Below are positions 33,814 through 42,279 of a stretch of 58,403 nucleotides of DNA, in pieces. The notes under the pieces were generated by a model, which saw only the letters and a list, made by a program, of their open reading frames with translations, ran no database searches and was not told the origin of the DNA. The DNA lies in assembly GCA_035477595.1 (NCBI GenBank), contig DATIKM010000111.1, forward strand, positions 1 through 58,403. Direction: 5' to 3'. Position numbers and translations under genes: made by a program. Numbering within the stretch: the stretch's first letter is position 1; every line of letters starts with the position of its first letter. This DNA is from DATIKM01 sp035477595. Lineage in GTDB: Bacteria > Armatimonadota > Chthonomonadetes > Chthonomonadales > CAJBBX01.

Positions 33814-34656
33814 GTGACCCTCTCCGTCATAACTGACGAGATCTCTCAGGACTTCGAGTACGCGCTGGATGTGATGCTCGAGTACGGCGTTCGTGCCGCG
33901 GAGTTGCGTGGGCTGTGGGGCGCCAACATTGCCGAGCTCACGCCGGCGCAGACCGACCACGCAAAGCGCGGGCTGAGCGAGCGCGGGATGGTGGTGAGCT
34001 GCCTCGCGACGCCGTTCTACAAGTGCGACCTGGGCGAGGAAGCCGCCGCGGTGGCCGGCCAGATGCACCTGGCCCGGGCGCGCGGGCACGGGGAGCAGAT
34101 GGCGCTTCTCGAGCGCTGCTGCGGACTGGCGCACGCGTTCGGCACTCCCCTCATCCGCGTGTTCACGTTCTGGCGGCGCGGCGATCTGACGCCCGAGATT
34201 GAGGGACGCATCGTGGACGCCTTTGAGGAACCGGTCCGCATCGCCGAGCGTGAGGGCGTCACGCTGGTACTCGAGAACGAGCACGCCTGCTACATCGGTA
34301 CAGGCGCGGAGACGGCCCGAGTGGTGCGGGCCATCGGCTCGCCTCATGTGCGCGTCTGCTGGGACCCCGGCAACGCCCTCGCCGCCGGCGAGCGCCCGTT
34401 CCCGGATGGCTACGCGGCAGTGCGCGGGCTCGTCGACCATGTCCATGTGAAGGACGCGACCGTGCAGCCGGACGGCTCCCCGCGCTGGTGCGTGGTGGGC
34501 GACGGCGAGGTCGGCTACACCGGCCACGTCGAGGCGCTCCGCGGGGACGGCTACACAGGCTACGTGTCTCTGGAAACGCACTATGTCCCCGAGGGGGGCA
34601 CGCCGGAGGATGGCTCGCGCGCCTGTCTCGCTGCGCTGCGAGCCCTCGCCGACTGA
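33814..34656 (+). CDS. Sugar phosphate isomerase/epimerase (xylose isomerase-like TIM barrel)
   Basis: The product has 280 residues from GTG 33814, 5 nt behind GGAGG. The AP endonuclease 2/xylose isomerase-type barrel is shown by VITDEISQDFEYALDVM, LENEH (metal ligand glutamate), CWDPGNALAAGE, the DHVHVKDA segment (histidine ligands) and the ending YTGYVSLETHYVPEGG. These residues form the usual divalent metal site. Enzymes of this type isomerise ketoses or inositol derivatives. Substrate unknown. It has its own promoter. Confidence 0.85.
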   Translation: MTLSVITDEISQDFEYALDVMLEYGVRAAELRGLWGANIAELTPAQTDHAKRGLSERGMVVSCLATPFYKCDLGEEAAAVAGQMHLARARGHGEQMALLERCCGLAHAFGTPLIRVFTFWRRGDLTPEIEGRIVDAFEEPVRIAEREGVTLVLENEHACYIGTGAETARVVRAIGSPHVRVCWDPGNALAAGERPFPDGYAAVRGLVDHVHVKDATVQPDGSPRWCVVGDGEVGYTGHVEALRGDGYTGYVSLETHYVPEGGTPEDGSRACLAALRALAD

Positions 34657-34709
34657 GACGTCTGGACCGGCGCGTGCCGCCCGGGACCAGCCAAGGAATC
34701 ACATACAGC

Positions 34710-36548
34710 ATGCCCAAGCAGTCCAGCCGCAGATTCTCGTCGCTCACCTCCATCACTGCGTGGCGCCGGCTCGCGGTGCACCGAGTGTTGTTCATCGGAA
34801 TTGCTGTCGTCTTCGGTCTTGGCGTCATTGCCTACTTCGGTGCGTCGCCAATGGCCACCCAGGACGCGGAAACGCAGCGCCTGCGGGATGAGACCGTCGT
34901 CACCGTGAACGGCCAGGCGGTGACTCGGGGCGACTACATGTCGGCTTGGGACCAGCTCGAGCGTCGGGCTGGCGGCAACGAGTTGCAGGCGGCCTACCTG
35001 CAGGGCATGATCGTGCGCAGCCTTGTGGACGAGGCCATGCTGCGGCAGGTCGCCGAGCAGCGCGGTCTTCGTGTGACCGACCGCGAGGTCGAGAGCGCAC
35101 TGCGCGCGGAGCGCGAGGCGGGCGGCTCCAAGGAGAACCCTCTCTCAGACGAGGACCTTCTGAGGCTGTCCGGCGCTCGGAACATGGACGAGGTTCGTGA
35201 GGCGATACGCCGGCGACTGCTCCCTGAGAGGCTGGGTGCGCTGCTCTCCGGGTCGGACCGGCTGACCATGGACGATCTGCTCCGCACGTTCGACGAGGTG
35301 AAGGTCCGGCACATCCTGATCGGGGTGACCACCTCGCCGCGCCCCGCCCCGGGCGCCCTGCCGGACGCGCAGGCGAAGCGCCGGGCCGACGAGATCCTGG
35401 CCAGGGTGCGCGCGGGCGCGAGCTTCGAGCAGATGGCCAACAGGTTCACGACGGATCCGACGAACCGGCCGACACGAATGGATGCCCGCACCGGCAGGGA
35501 GGTGCCCACGGGCGCGCCCAAGGGCGGCGACCTGGGGTGGTACCGTCGCGGCGGCGGGTTCGTCAAGGAGTTCGAGGATGCGGCCTTCGCGCTGAAGCCC
35601 GGCGAGGTGAGCCCCGTCGTGAAGACTCCCTTCGGCTACCATATCATCCGTGTCGATGAGGTGAGGCGCAACCTGCCCGAAGACTTTGAGCAGACTAAGC
35701 AGCAGCAACTCGAGCAGTTGCGGCAGACCAGATCCGGCGAGGCCCTCCAGAAGCTGATGGAGGAACAGCGCAAGAACGCGCAGTTGGTCTGGAAGGACCC
35801 TGCGCTGGAGTGGCGCTACGCGTTTGCGCAATCCGGTGGCGGCATGGCGATGGGGATGCCTGCCATGCCAGGCGGTCCCGACAACAAGGCGCTGCTGACG
35901 AAGCTGCGAGGCGCCTTCACGCAGAACCCGAGCGACACCACGGCGGCGTTTGTGCTGGCCAGCCTGCTCTACAATGAGTATGTCATGGCTGGAGTCACGC
36001 CGTCGCCGCCCTCGTCCGATGCCACAGCGCAGCAGCAGCGCACCTCGCTACGGAACGAGATCATACAAGCCTACGAGCGCGGCCTCAGCGGAGGCGAGGA
36101 TCGCGAGGCCAGGTTCCGGCTTGCGCGGCTGTACAAGGAGTCCAAGCAGCCAGACAAGGCGCTCCAGCACTACGACTTGATCGGGCGCCTGCTTCGCTGG
36201 GACGACTCCGATCGGGCCCAGTTCGACCACCAGCAGTTGCAGGAGGCCTATCAGCAGCTTGGCCGTCCTGAGAAGGCGGCCGAGCACAGGAAGCGTGCCG
36301 CCGAAATGGCTGAGGCCGCCAGGAAGCGGGAGGCCGAGCGCGTCGCCGCGGCCGCCAGGGAGGAGGCCGAACGCCAGCAGCGGGAGCGCGAGGCGCGCGA
36401 GTGGCGCGAGAGGAACCAGCAGCCGGCTGCGCAGTCGCCCCCCGGAGGCGGCGCGGCAGCCCCCGGAGGCGGCGCGGCAGCCCCCGGTGGTGGCACTGCA
36501 GCCCCCGGAGGCGGCGCGGCAACGCCCCCGGCGCCCGCCAGGGACTGA
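34710..36548 (+). CDS. Membrane-anchored parvulin-type peptidyl-prolyl isomerase with TPR-like C-terminus
   Basis: The product has 612 residues. One N-terminal helix (LFIGIAVVFGLGVIAYFG, about residues 27-45) anchors the protein outside the membrane. A SurA/PrsA-type chaperone domain follows (VVTVNGQAVTRGDY, then YLQGMIVRSLVDEAMLRQVA). The parvulin domain starts at KVRHILIGV (about 203) and includes GGDLGWYRRG and VKTPFGYHIIRVDEV. Residues about 390-560 hold helical repeats like tetratricopeptides, and the charged helix after that is rich in E/R/A. The end is four copies of a GGGAAAP-type heptapeptide. It likely assists folding of exported proteins, of which this window encodes many. Confidence 0.85.
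   Translation: MPKQSSRRFSSLTSITAWRRLAVHRVLFIGIAVVFGLGVIAYFGASPMATQDAETQRLRDETVVTVNGQAVTRGDYMSAWDQLERRAGGNELQAAYLQGMIVRSLVDEAMLRQVAEQRGLRVTDREVESALRAEREAGGSKENPLSDEDLLRLSGARNMDEVREAIRRRLLPERLGALLSGSDRLTMDDLLRTFDEVKVRHILIGVTTSPRPAPGALPDAQAKRRADEILARVRAGASFEQMANRFTTDPTNRPTRMDARTGREVPTGAPKGGDLGWYRRGGGFVKEFEDAAFALKPGEVSPVVKTPFGYHIIRVDEVRRNLPEDFEQTKQQQLEQLRQTRSGEALQKLMEEQRKNAQLVWKDPALEWRYAFAQSGGGMAMGMPAMPGGPDNKALLTKLRGAFTQNPSDTTAAFVLASLLYNEYVMAGVTPSPPSSDATAQQQRTSLRNEIIQAYERGLSGGEDREARFRLARLYKESKQPDKALQHYDLIGRLLRWDDSDRAQFDHQQLQEAYQQLGRPEKAAEHRKRAAEMAEAARKREAERVAAAAREEAERQQREREAREWRERNQQPAAQSPPGGGAAAPGGGAAAPGGGTAAPGGGAATPPAPARD
36439..36525 (+). repeat. Tandem 21-bp repeat coding GGGAAAP
   Basis: Four imperfect copies of a GC-rich 21-bp unit at the 3' end of the parvulin gene; the repeat number can change by slippage. 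Confidence 0.7.
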
Positions 36549-36572
36549 GGGCAACCGGCTCCGATCTAGAGT

Positions 36573-36603
36573 GCGCGGGGCAGCGTTGGTGGCTGCCCCG
36601 CGC
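36573..36603 (+). terminator. Hairpin terminator behind the parvulin gene
   Basis: Perfect 12-pair stem (GCGCGGGGCAGC with GCTGCCCCGCGC) and a seven-base loop, 25 nt after the stop. No U tract. Confidence 0.6.
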
Positions 36604-36644
36604 TGCGTCGTAGCACGTGTGCGCGGATGCAGGGAGGCTCTGTG

Positions 36645-37532
36645 GTGGGATCGCTCACCGTGGTCTCGACGCCGATCGGTAACCTGGAGGACATCGGGCT
36701 GCGGGCCCTGCGCGTGCTGCGCGAGGCCGACGCCATCTGCGCGGAGGACACACGCGTCACGCGCAAGCTGCTGAGCCGCTACGACATCCACACGCCGCTT
36801 GTCTCGTACCACCGGCACTCGCTGGCGCGGCGCACCGAGGAGGTCCTCGGCATGCTGCGCGCGGGGAAGTCCGTGGCGCTCGTCTCTGATGCCGGCACCC
36901 CGGGCATTTCGGACCCCGGAGCGGACCTAGTGCGCCTCGCTGCCGCGGAGGGGCAGACCGTCACCGCCGTCCCCGGCCCGAGCGCTGTACTCGCGGCCCT
37001 GGGCGTGTCGGGGCTGCCCACGGGCAGGTTCGCGTTCGACGGCTACCCGCCGCGCGCGCGAAGCGACCGGACCGCCTTCTTCGCCGGCCTGCGCGGCGAG
37101 GCCCGCACCGTGGTGCTCTACGAGGCGCCCTTGCGCGTCGAGGCCACCCTGCGCGATCTCCTGGAGGCACTCGGCGACCGCGAGGTATGCATCGGTCGGG
37201 AACTCACGAAGGTCTTCGAGGACGTCTACCGCGGCACGCTCACTGGCGCCTTGGAGCGCGTGCGACAGGCGCGCCCGCGAGGCGAGTACACGCTGGTGAT
37301 CGCCCCACCGTCGGCATGCGACGCGGCAGCGCCGCCTCCGCCCGAGGAGGCCGTGGCGAGCGCCGTTCGCATCCGGCTGCAGGCAGGCATGTCGGTGGCC
37401 GACGCCGCGCGCGAGGTGGCCGCAGAACTGGGCGTGCCGCGGCGCCGTGCGTACACGGCTGCGCTTACGGCTGCTCGAGCGGGCGCGGCGGCGCTGGAGG
37501 CCTGCGCCCACGCGCCGCCAAATTCGCGCTGA
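36645..37532 (+). CDS. rsmI: 16S rRNA (cytidine-1402-2'-O)-methyltransferase
   Basis: RsmI methylates the ribose of C1402 in 16S rRNA. GTG 36645, 7 nt behind AGGGAGG, gives MGSLTVVSTPIGNLEDIGLR, the typical start; ATG 36627 is upstream of that ribosome binding site and so less likely. The 295 residues contain EDTRVTRKLL, LVSDAGTPGISDPGADLV and AVPGPSAVLAALGVSGLPT, all tetrapyrrole-methylase-fold motifs, with FFAGLRGEARTVVLYEAP and the ELTKVFEDVYRG end piece that are specific to RsmI. It precedes galE and has no other ribosomal neighbours. Confidence 0.95.
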   Translation: MGSLTVVSTPIGNLEDIGLRALRVLREADAICAEDTRVTRKLLSRYDIHTPLVSYHRHSLARRTEEVLGMLRAGKSVALVSDAGTPGISDPGADLVRLAAAEGQTVTAVPGPSAVLAALGVSGLPTGRFAFDGYPPRARSDRTAFFAGLRGEARTVVLYEAPLRVEATLRDLLEALGDREVCIGRELTKVFEDVYRGTLTGALERVRQARPRGEYTLVIAPPSACDAAAPPPPEEAVASAVRIRLQAGMSVADAAREVAAELGVPRRRAYTAALTAARAGAAALEACAHAPPNSR

Positions 37533-37629
37533 GCGCTCGTCCTGCCGCGCTCGCCCCGGTTGCCTCGCGGGTGTACAATGAAACGCGCGGTGCGTGATGC
37601 ACCGGGTACTGGCGAGGAGGAGAGGTCCC

Positions 37630-38601
37630 TTGATCCTGGTCACAGGCGGCGCGGGGTACATCGGCAGCCACTACGTCCTTCACGAGCTAGCCAGGGGCAG
37701 CGATGTGCTGGTGGTGGACAACCTGGTCGACGGTCACTCGGAAGCCGCCCTCTACGCGCCCTTTGTGATGGGCGACACCGGTGACCGTGCGCTCTTCGAC
37801 CGCCTCCTGTCGGAGCACCCGATCGATGCGGTCGTGCACTTCGCCGCGTACGCCCACGTCGGCGAATCCGTCGAGCGGCCGGGGAAGTACTACAACAACA
37901 ACCTCGTCTCCACGCTCCACCTGCTTGACGCCATGCGCGACCACGGCGTGTCGCGCTTCGTCTTCTCCTCGTCCTGCGCGACGTACGGCAACCCGCGCTA
38001 TGTGCCGATGGACGAACAGCATCCGCAGGAGCCAATAAATCCCTACGGCGACAGCAAGCTGATGTGCGAGCACATCATGGCCGCGTACGACCACGCCCAC
38101 GGTCTGCGGTACACCTCGCTCCGCTACTTTAACGCAGCCGGGGCAGATCCCGAGGGCAGGGTCGGCGAGAGCCACGACCCTGAGACCCACATCATTCCCC
38201 TCGTCCTGGGCGTGGCGGCCGGGAGGAGCGACCACGTTCAGGTGTTCGGGACCGACTACGACACGCCGGACGGCACCTGCATCCGGGACTACGTCCACGT
38301 CCTAGACCTGGCGGCAGCCCACGCGCTTGCGCTGGACCGGTTGCGCGACGGCGCCCCGAGCACCGCCTACAACCTTGGCACGGAAACCGGTCACTCGGTG
38401 CGCGAGGTGCTCGATGTGTGCAGCAGCGTGACCGGTCGCCCCATCAAGGCCGTCGACGCCGAGCGCCGACCCGGCGATCCGCCGCGCCTGGTCGCATCCT
38501 CCGGCAAGGCGCGGGCCGAGCTCGGATGGCGGCCCACCCACGGCGACCTGAAGACGATCGTTGAGACCGCCTGGCACTGGGAGCAGAACCGGCGGTACTA
38601 G
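37630..38601 (+). CDS. galE: UDP-glucose 4-epimerase
   Basis: TTG 37630 follows GAGGAGG at 37614-37620 and gives ILVTGGAGYIGSHYVLHEL at once. An upstream ATG at 37597 would add an 11-residue tail but lacks a site. The 323 residues include the NAD-binding GxxGxxG, FAAYAHVGESVERPGKYY, the SSSCATYG serine/threonine and the catalytic pair Y139 and K143 (NPYGDSKLMCE). RYFNAAGADPEGRVGE and PDGTCIRDYVHV are typical of GalE. It interconverts UDP-glucose and UDP-galactose for envelope glycans or galactose use, fitting the beta-galactosidase-like gene at 4911. Confidence 0.93.
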   Translation: MILVTGGAGYIGSHYVLHELARGSDVLVVDNLVDGHSEAALYAPFVMGDTGDRALFDRLLSEHPIDAVVHFAAYAHVGESVERPGKYYNNNLVSTLHLLDAMRDHGVSRFVFSSSCATYGNPRYVPMDEQHPQEPINPYGDSKLMCEHIMAAYDHAHGLRYTSLRYFNAAGADPEGRVGESHDPETHIIPLVLGVAAGRSDHVQVFGTDYDTPDGTCIRDYVHVLDLAAAHALALDRLRDGAPSTAYNLGTETGHSVREVLDVCSSVTGRPIKAVDAERRPGDPPRLVASSGKARAELGWRPTHGDLKTIVETAWHWEQNRRY

Positions 38602-38652
38602 CCTGCTTCCCGCCTTCCCCGGCAGGCCACAGCGCAGCAAGGAGGTAAGCCC

Positions 38653-39843
38653 ATGCTGGTAGCGCTCCTCGGATGCCTGTCGAGCGGCGCGCTGGGTGCG
38701 GACTCGGCTTCCAGCGCGCCTCCACAGAGCCCGCCCGCCGCCGCCCGCTTCCTGCGCGCAGACGGCACTCCAGTGGACAACGCGACCTTCCCACTCGCGG
38801 TCTGGCTCCAGAGCCCTGCCAACGCCACTCGCTACAAGGCAGCGGGAATCAACCTCTACGTTGGCCTCTGGCGGGGACCGACGGAAGAGCAGCTCTCAGT
38901 GTTGAGGCGCGCGGGCATGCCCGTCATCTGCGACCAGAACGCCGTCGGGCTCGCGCATCGCGACGATCCCATCATCGCGGCATGGATGCACGGCGACGAG
39001 CCGGACAACGCGCAGCCCGTGGTCGATCCAGCGACCGGCGAGCGCTCCTGGGGGCCGTTCGTGCCGCCGGCGCGCATCGTCGCCGATTACCGGCGCATCC
39101 GCGAGCGCGACCCATCGCGCCCGGTTTTCCTCAACCTGGGCCAGGGCGTGGCGAACGACGCATGGATCGGGCGCGGCCCCGGCGCGAAGCTCAGCGATTA
39201 CGAGGAGTACGTGCGGGGATGCGACATCGCCTCCTTCGACGTCTACCCGGTCGCGGGCATCGGCAGGCCGGACGGCGGCGAGTACCTATGGTATGTGCCG
39301 AAGGGCGTCCGCAGGCTGCTGGAGTGGACCGGCGGCCGCAAGCCGGTGTGGTGCGTCATCGAGACCACCGGGATCGAGAGCGGGCGCAAGCCGACGCCCG
39401 ACCAGGTGCGCGCTCAGGTGTGGATGGCCATCGTGAGCGGCGCGCGCGGAATCACCTACTTCGTGCATGAGTTCACGCCGCGCTTCAATGAGCATGCCCT
39501 GCTGGACGATCCACCGATGCTGGCCGCCGTCACGGAGCTCAACGCACGGATACGCCGCTTGGCGCCGGTGCTCAACGCTCCCGCCATCGCGGATGGGGTG
39601 AGCGTGACCACGGGCGAGGGCGACGCGCCCGTCGAGGCGGTCGCGAAGCGGCACGCCGGCTGGACCTATGTGATCGCGGCCGGGATGCGCAACCGTCCGG
39701 CCCGGGCCGTGTTCCAGGTGAGGGGCCTGCGCGGCGAGCGCCGGGTCGAAGTCGTCGACGAAAACCGGACTCTGACGATGCGCGATGGCCGGTTCGAGGA
39801 CTCATTCGCGCCGCACGCGTCGCACGTGTACCGGGTGCGTTGA
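38653..39843 (+). CDS. Secreted TIM-barrel glycosidase-like protein
   Basis: The product has 396 residues; AAGGAGGT lies 6 nt before ATG 38653, with a short signal peptide (residues 1-16, ALGADS). The sequence FPLAVWLQSPANATRYKAAGINLYVGLW, then MPVICDQN, AAWMHGDEPDNAQ, FLNLGQG, DIASFDVYPV, WCVIETTGIESG and GARGITYFVHEF describes a barrel like those in GH-A clan or beta-galactosidase-like proteins of planctomycetes. E119 (HGDEPDN) and E233 (WCVIETT) are candidate catalytic acids. A C-terminal beta sandwich follows. No family assignment is certain. Confidence 0.65.
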   Translation: MLVALLGCLSSGALGADSASSAPPQSPPAAARFLRADGTPVDNATFPLAVWLQSPANATRYKAAGINLYVGLWRGPTEEQLSVLRRAGMPVICDQNAVGLAHRDDPIIAAWMHGDEPDNAQPVVDPATGERSWGPFVPPARIVADYRRIRERDPSRPVFLNLGQGVANDAWIGRGPGAKLSDYEEYVRGCDIASFDVYPVAGIGRPDGGEYLWYVPKGVRRLLEWTGGRKPVWCVIETTGIESGRKPTPDQVRAQVWMAIVSGARGITYFVHEFTPRFNEHALLDDPPMLAAVTELNARIRRLAPVLNAPAIADGVSVTTGEGDAPVEAVAKRHAGWTYVIAAGMRNRPARAVFQVRGLRGERRVEVVDENRTLTMRDGRFEDSFAPHASHVYRVR

Positions 39844-39960
39844 GCAGTCGCCGCGGAATGCCGATCGCATACGCGGCGGCGCACGCCAGCGCCGCATCTG
39901 TCGGGATCGCCGACGCGTGTGAGTTGCGCCACGCTCCCGGCGCGCGAGGGTGGTGTGCGC

Positions 39961-40242
39961 GTGGCGCAATCTGAGTACGCCGGAGCGCCACAACTGCGGA
40001 CGCAGGCGGTTCCCGGCTACCGGCCGATGCCGATCCTCCTAGACGAGGACGACCACTTCGGCATCCATCAGGCGCGCAGCAACCTGACGGACGCGGTCGC
40101 CGGGTACGCGGGCCGGGGCTACTTCGACCCCGGCTATAGCAGCTACGGCGACGGCTGCCAGTGCCCGCCGGCAGAGCGAGGCATCAACACGCCCCGGAAG
40201 CGTGCGTTCTTTGAGAGGGTGCTGGAGATCGCCGGGGGTTAG
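39961..40242 (+). CDS. Hypothetical 93-residue protein
   Basis: Starts at GTG 39961 with GAGGGTGG about 6 nt upstream. It is hydrophilic, with aromatic/glycine stretches (HFGIHQARSNLTDAVAGYAG, FDPGYSSYGDG) and two cysteines close together (CQC). No signal peptide or helix is visible. It begins the plus-strand run that leads to the UbiA gene. No family recognised. Confidence 0.4.
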   Translation: MAQSEYAGAPQLRTQAVPGYRPMPILLDEDDHFGIHQARSNLTDAVAGYAGRGYFDPGYSSYGDGCQCPPAERGINTPRKRAFFERVLEIAGG

Positions 40243-40253
40243 GGGGCGCAACC

Positions 40254-40475
40254 ATGCTGCGCTCGGAGCGGATACGGTGCTTCCGCGGCTTCGAGGACTT
40301 GGTCTGTAGCTGGTCGCTCCACTGGATCGACTCGGACGCGCCGATCGGTGCCTCGATGGCGGTGCGCGGCGCATCGGCGTGCGGCAGAGCGCATCGCGGT
40401 GCGCTGGACCACAGCCTGCCTGCGCCGCTGAAGACGTGGCTGTGCGGCGCTCTGAGGGCAGCCGATGCCTGCTGA
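40254..40475 (+). CDS. Hypothetical 73-residue protein
   Basis: The ATG lies 11 nt after the preceding stop, with a G-rich leader. The frame has strongly G/C-ending codons as in the real genes around it, and its stop overlaps the next start by 11 nt. It contains six cysteines. No family recognised; a chance frame is possible. Confidence 0.3.
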   Translation: MLRSERIRCFRGFEDLVCSWSLHWIDSDAPIGASMAVRGASACGRAHRGALDHSLPAPLKTWLCGALRAADAC

Positions 40476-41394
40476 GGTCGCCGGTGCGCACAGGCCAGGC
40501 GACCCGGTGCGCGCGCTCCTAGAAACGGCGAGGCCGTCTCAGTCCATCAAGAACCTCTTCGTCTACGTCGCGGCGGTCTTCACGAACAACATTCCTCTGT
40601 CGCTTGCGGACACGGAGCGGATCCGCACCTTCGGCATCGCGACCGCCGCCTTCGTGATCTTCTGCGCGCTCTCGGCGGCGGTCTACCTGGTCAACGACGC
40701 CATCGACGCGCCGCAGGACCGTCTCCATCCCGAGAAGCGTCACCGGCCCATCGCGAGCGGCAGGCTCGCGCCGGGCGTGGCGCTCGCAGCGGGCGTAGCG
40801 CTGGCCGCCGTTGCAGCAGCAGCCGCCTTCGCGATCAACGCGCCCTTCGGCGCGTCCGCCTTGGGGTACCTGGCCCTCCAGGTGGCCTACACCCTCTGGC
40901 TCAAGCACGTCGTGTTGCTCGACGTCTTCGCGATCGCGGCCGGGTTCGTGCTGCGCGCCGTGGCGGGAGGGCTTGCGATCCAGGTGAGCGTGACCCTCTG
41001 GCTCCTCGTGTGCACATTCCAGCTCGCGCTGTTCCTGGGTTTTGGCAAGCGTCGCGCTGAGCTCGTGGCGCTCTCCCACGAGGCAGGCAACCACCGCGCG
41101 ACGCTCGACCACTACAGCGTTTCGTTTCTGGACCAGCTCATAGCCATCGTGCTGGGAGCGCTCACGGTGTCCTACGCCGTCTACACGATCATGTCCGAGA
41201 GCGCGCACCGTCACCCGTACCTGGTGATGACCCTGCCGAGCGTGCTCTACGGCATCTTCCGGTACCTCTATCTCATTCACCAGCGCCACGAGGGCGGGAG
41301 CCCGGAACGCATCGTGCTGAAGGACCGGCCGATGCAGGTGAACCTGGTCCTATGGCTGGTCGCCGTTGTCGTGGCGCTGGAGATCGACGCGTAA
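40465..41394 (+). CDS. UbiA-type prenyltransferase, decaprenyl-phosphate phosphoribosyltransferase-like
   Basis: The product has 309 residues and about nine membrane helices. RPSQSIKNLFVYVAAVF and the first aspartate-rich motif NDxxDxxxDRxHPxKRxRP (about residues 78-97) closely follow the DPPR synthase (Rv3806c) group, which joins phosphoribose to a polyprenyl phosphate. The second motif region LLDVFAIAAGFVLRAVAGG and GFGKRRAEL also match. In actinobacteria this lipid leads to decaprenyl-phosphoryl arabinose; here no epimerase genes (DprE1/E2) are adjacent. It stands before a dTDP-rhamnose-type reductase, suggesting a cell-surface glycan pathway. Confidence 0.85.
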   Translation: MPAEVAGAHRPGDPVRALLETARPSQSIKNLFVYVAAVFTNNIPLSLADTERIRTFGIATAAFVIFCALSAAVYLVNDAIDAPQDRLHPEKRHRPIASGRLAPGVALAAGVALAAVAAAAAFAINAPFGASALGYLALQVAYTLWLKHVVLLDVFAIAAGFVLRAVAGGLAIQVSVTLWLLVCTFQLALFLGFGKRRAELVALSHEAGNHRATLDHYSVSFLDQLIAIVLGALTVSYAVYTIMSESAHRHPYLVMTLPSVLYGIFRYLYLIHQRHEGGSPERIVLKDRPMQVNLVLWLVAVVVALEIDA

Positions 41395-41406
41395 GGAGGA
41401 CCGGAG

Positions 41407-42279
41407 GTGCGGGTCCTGGTCACGGGCGCTCGGGGTATGCTGGGTTCGGACCTGTGCGCCGAACTGCGGCTGGCGGGCCACGAGCCCATCGAGTCGGACG
41501 TGGTCGCGGCTCCTCTCCGGCTGGACGTGACCGACCTGCAGGCTGTGCGGGCGGCCATGTCGGAGACGGCGCCGGAGGTTGTGATCCACTGTGCCGCTTA
41601 CACGCAGGTCGACCGTGCGGAGCAGGAGCCGGACGCCGCCTACCGACTCAACGCCCTTGGAAGCTGGTGTGTGGCCTCCGCGTGCGCCGAGGCAGGGGTT
41701 CCTGTCTGCGCGATCAGCACGGACTTCGTGTTCGACGGGCGCGCCGGCGAGCCGTACGATGAGTATGCGGTTCCGGCGCCCGTCTCGGTCTACGGGGCGA
41801 GCAAGCTGGCCGGAGAGGAGTGCGTGCGGCGCGCGTGCGCCCGGCATTGGATCGTCCGGACCTCGTGGCTGTTCGGCGTGCATGGCCTCTGCTTCCCGGC
41901 GACCATCCTCCGCGCTGCGGAGCAGGGCCGCCCGCTGCGTGTCGTGGCCGATCAGGCGGGCACTCCGACCCACACGGTCGACCTGGCGCGCGCCCTGATC
42001 CGCATCGTGGCGAGGCCGCTGTGGGGCACCTATCACGTGGCCAACCGCGGCATCGCCAGCTGGTACGACCTTGCCGTGGAGGCGGTGAGTCTGGCGGGGA
42101 TGGGACACATCGCGATCGACCCGATCACGACTGGCGACTGGCCAACTCCAGCGCGGCGGCCTGCCTTCTCGCCGCTCGCGACCCGCGCTCTCGACATGCT
42201 GGGCGACCCGGCGCCCAGGCACTGGCGCGAGGCGCTGGCGGACTACATCGCGCGCCGGGCTACGGAGACGAGCCGATGA
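41407..42279 (+). CDS. rfbD: dTDP-4-dehydrorhamnose reductase-like protein
   Basis: The product has 290 residues; GTG 41407 has AAGGAGG 7 nt upstream. The Rossmann loop VTGARGMLGSDL is followed by HCAAYTQVDRAEQEP, ISTDFVFDGR and the catalytic pair Y129 and K133 (VYGASKLAGEE), then RTSWLFG and a C-terminal sugar-binding part. It reduces dTDP-4-dehydrorhamnose to dTDP-rhamnose. The other rhamnose genes (rfbA, B, C) are not adjacent, so another NDP-sugar cannot be excluded. Its stop overlaps the next ATG (ATGA). Confidence 0.88.
   Translation: MRVLVTGARGMLGSDLCAELRLAGHEPIESDVVAAPLRLDVTDLQAVRAAMSETAPEVVIHCAAYTQVDRAEQEPDAAYRLNALGSWCVASACAEAGVPVCAISTDFVFDGRAGEPYDEYAVPAPVSVYGASKLAGEECVRRACARHWIVRTSWLFGVHGLCFPATILRAAEQGRPLRVVADQAGTPTHTVDLARALIRIVARPLWGTYHVANRGIASWYDLAVEAVSLAGMGHIAIDPITTGDWPTPARRPAFSPLATRALDMLGDPAPRHWREALADYIARRATETSR

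Noticed and set aside
36439..36525. Possible CRISPR-like repeats
   Set aside because: In-frame tandem coding repeat without spacers.
37574..37579. TACAAT as a -10 element for galE
   Set aside because: No -35 element at a suitable distance.
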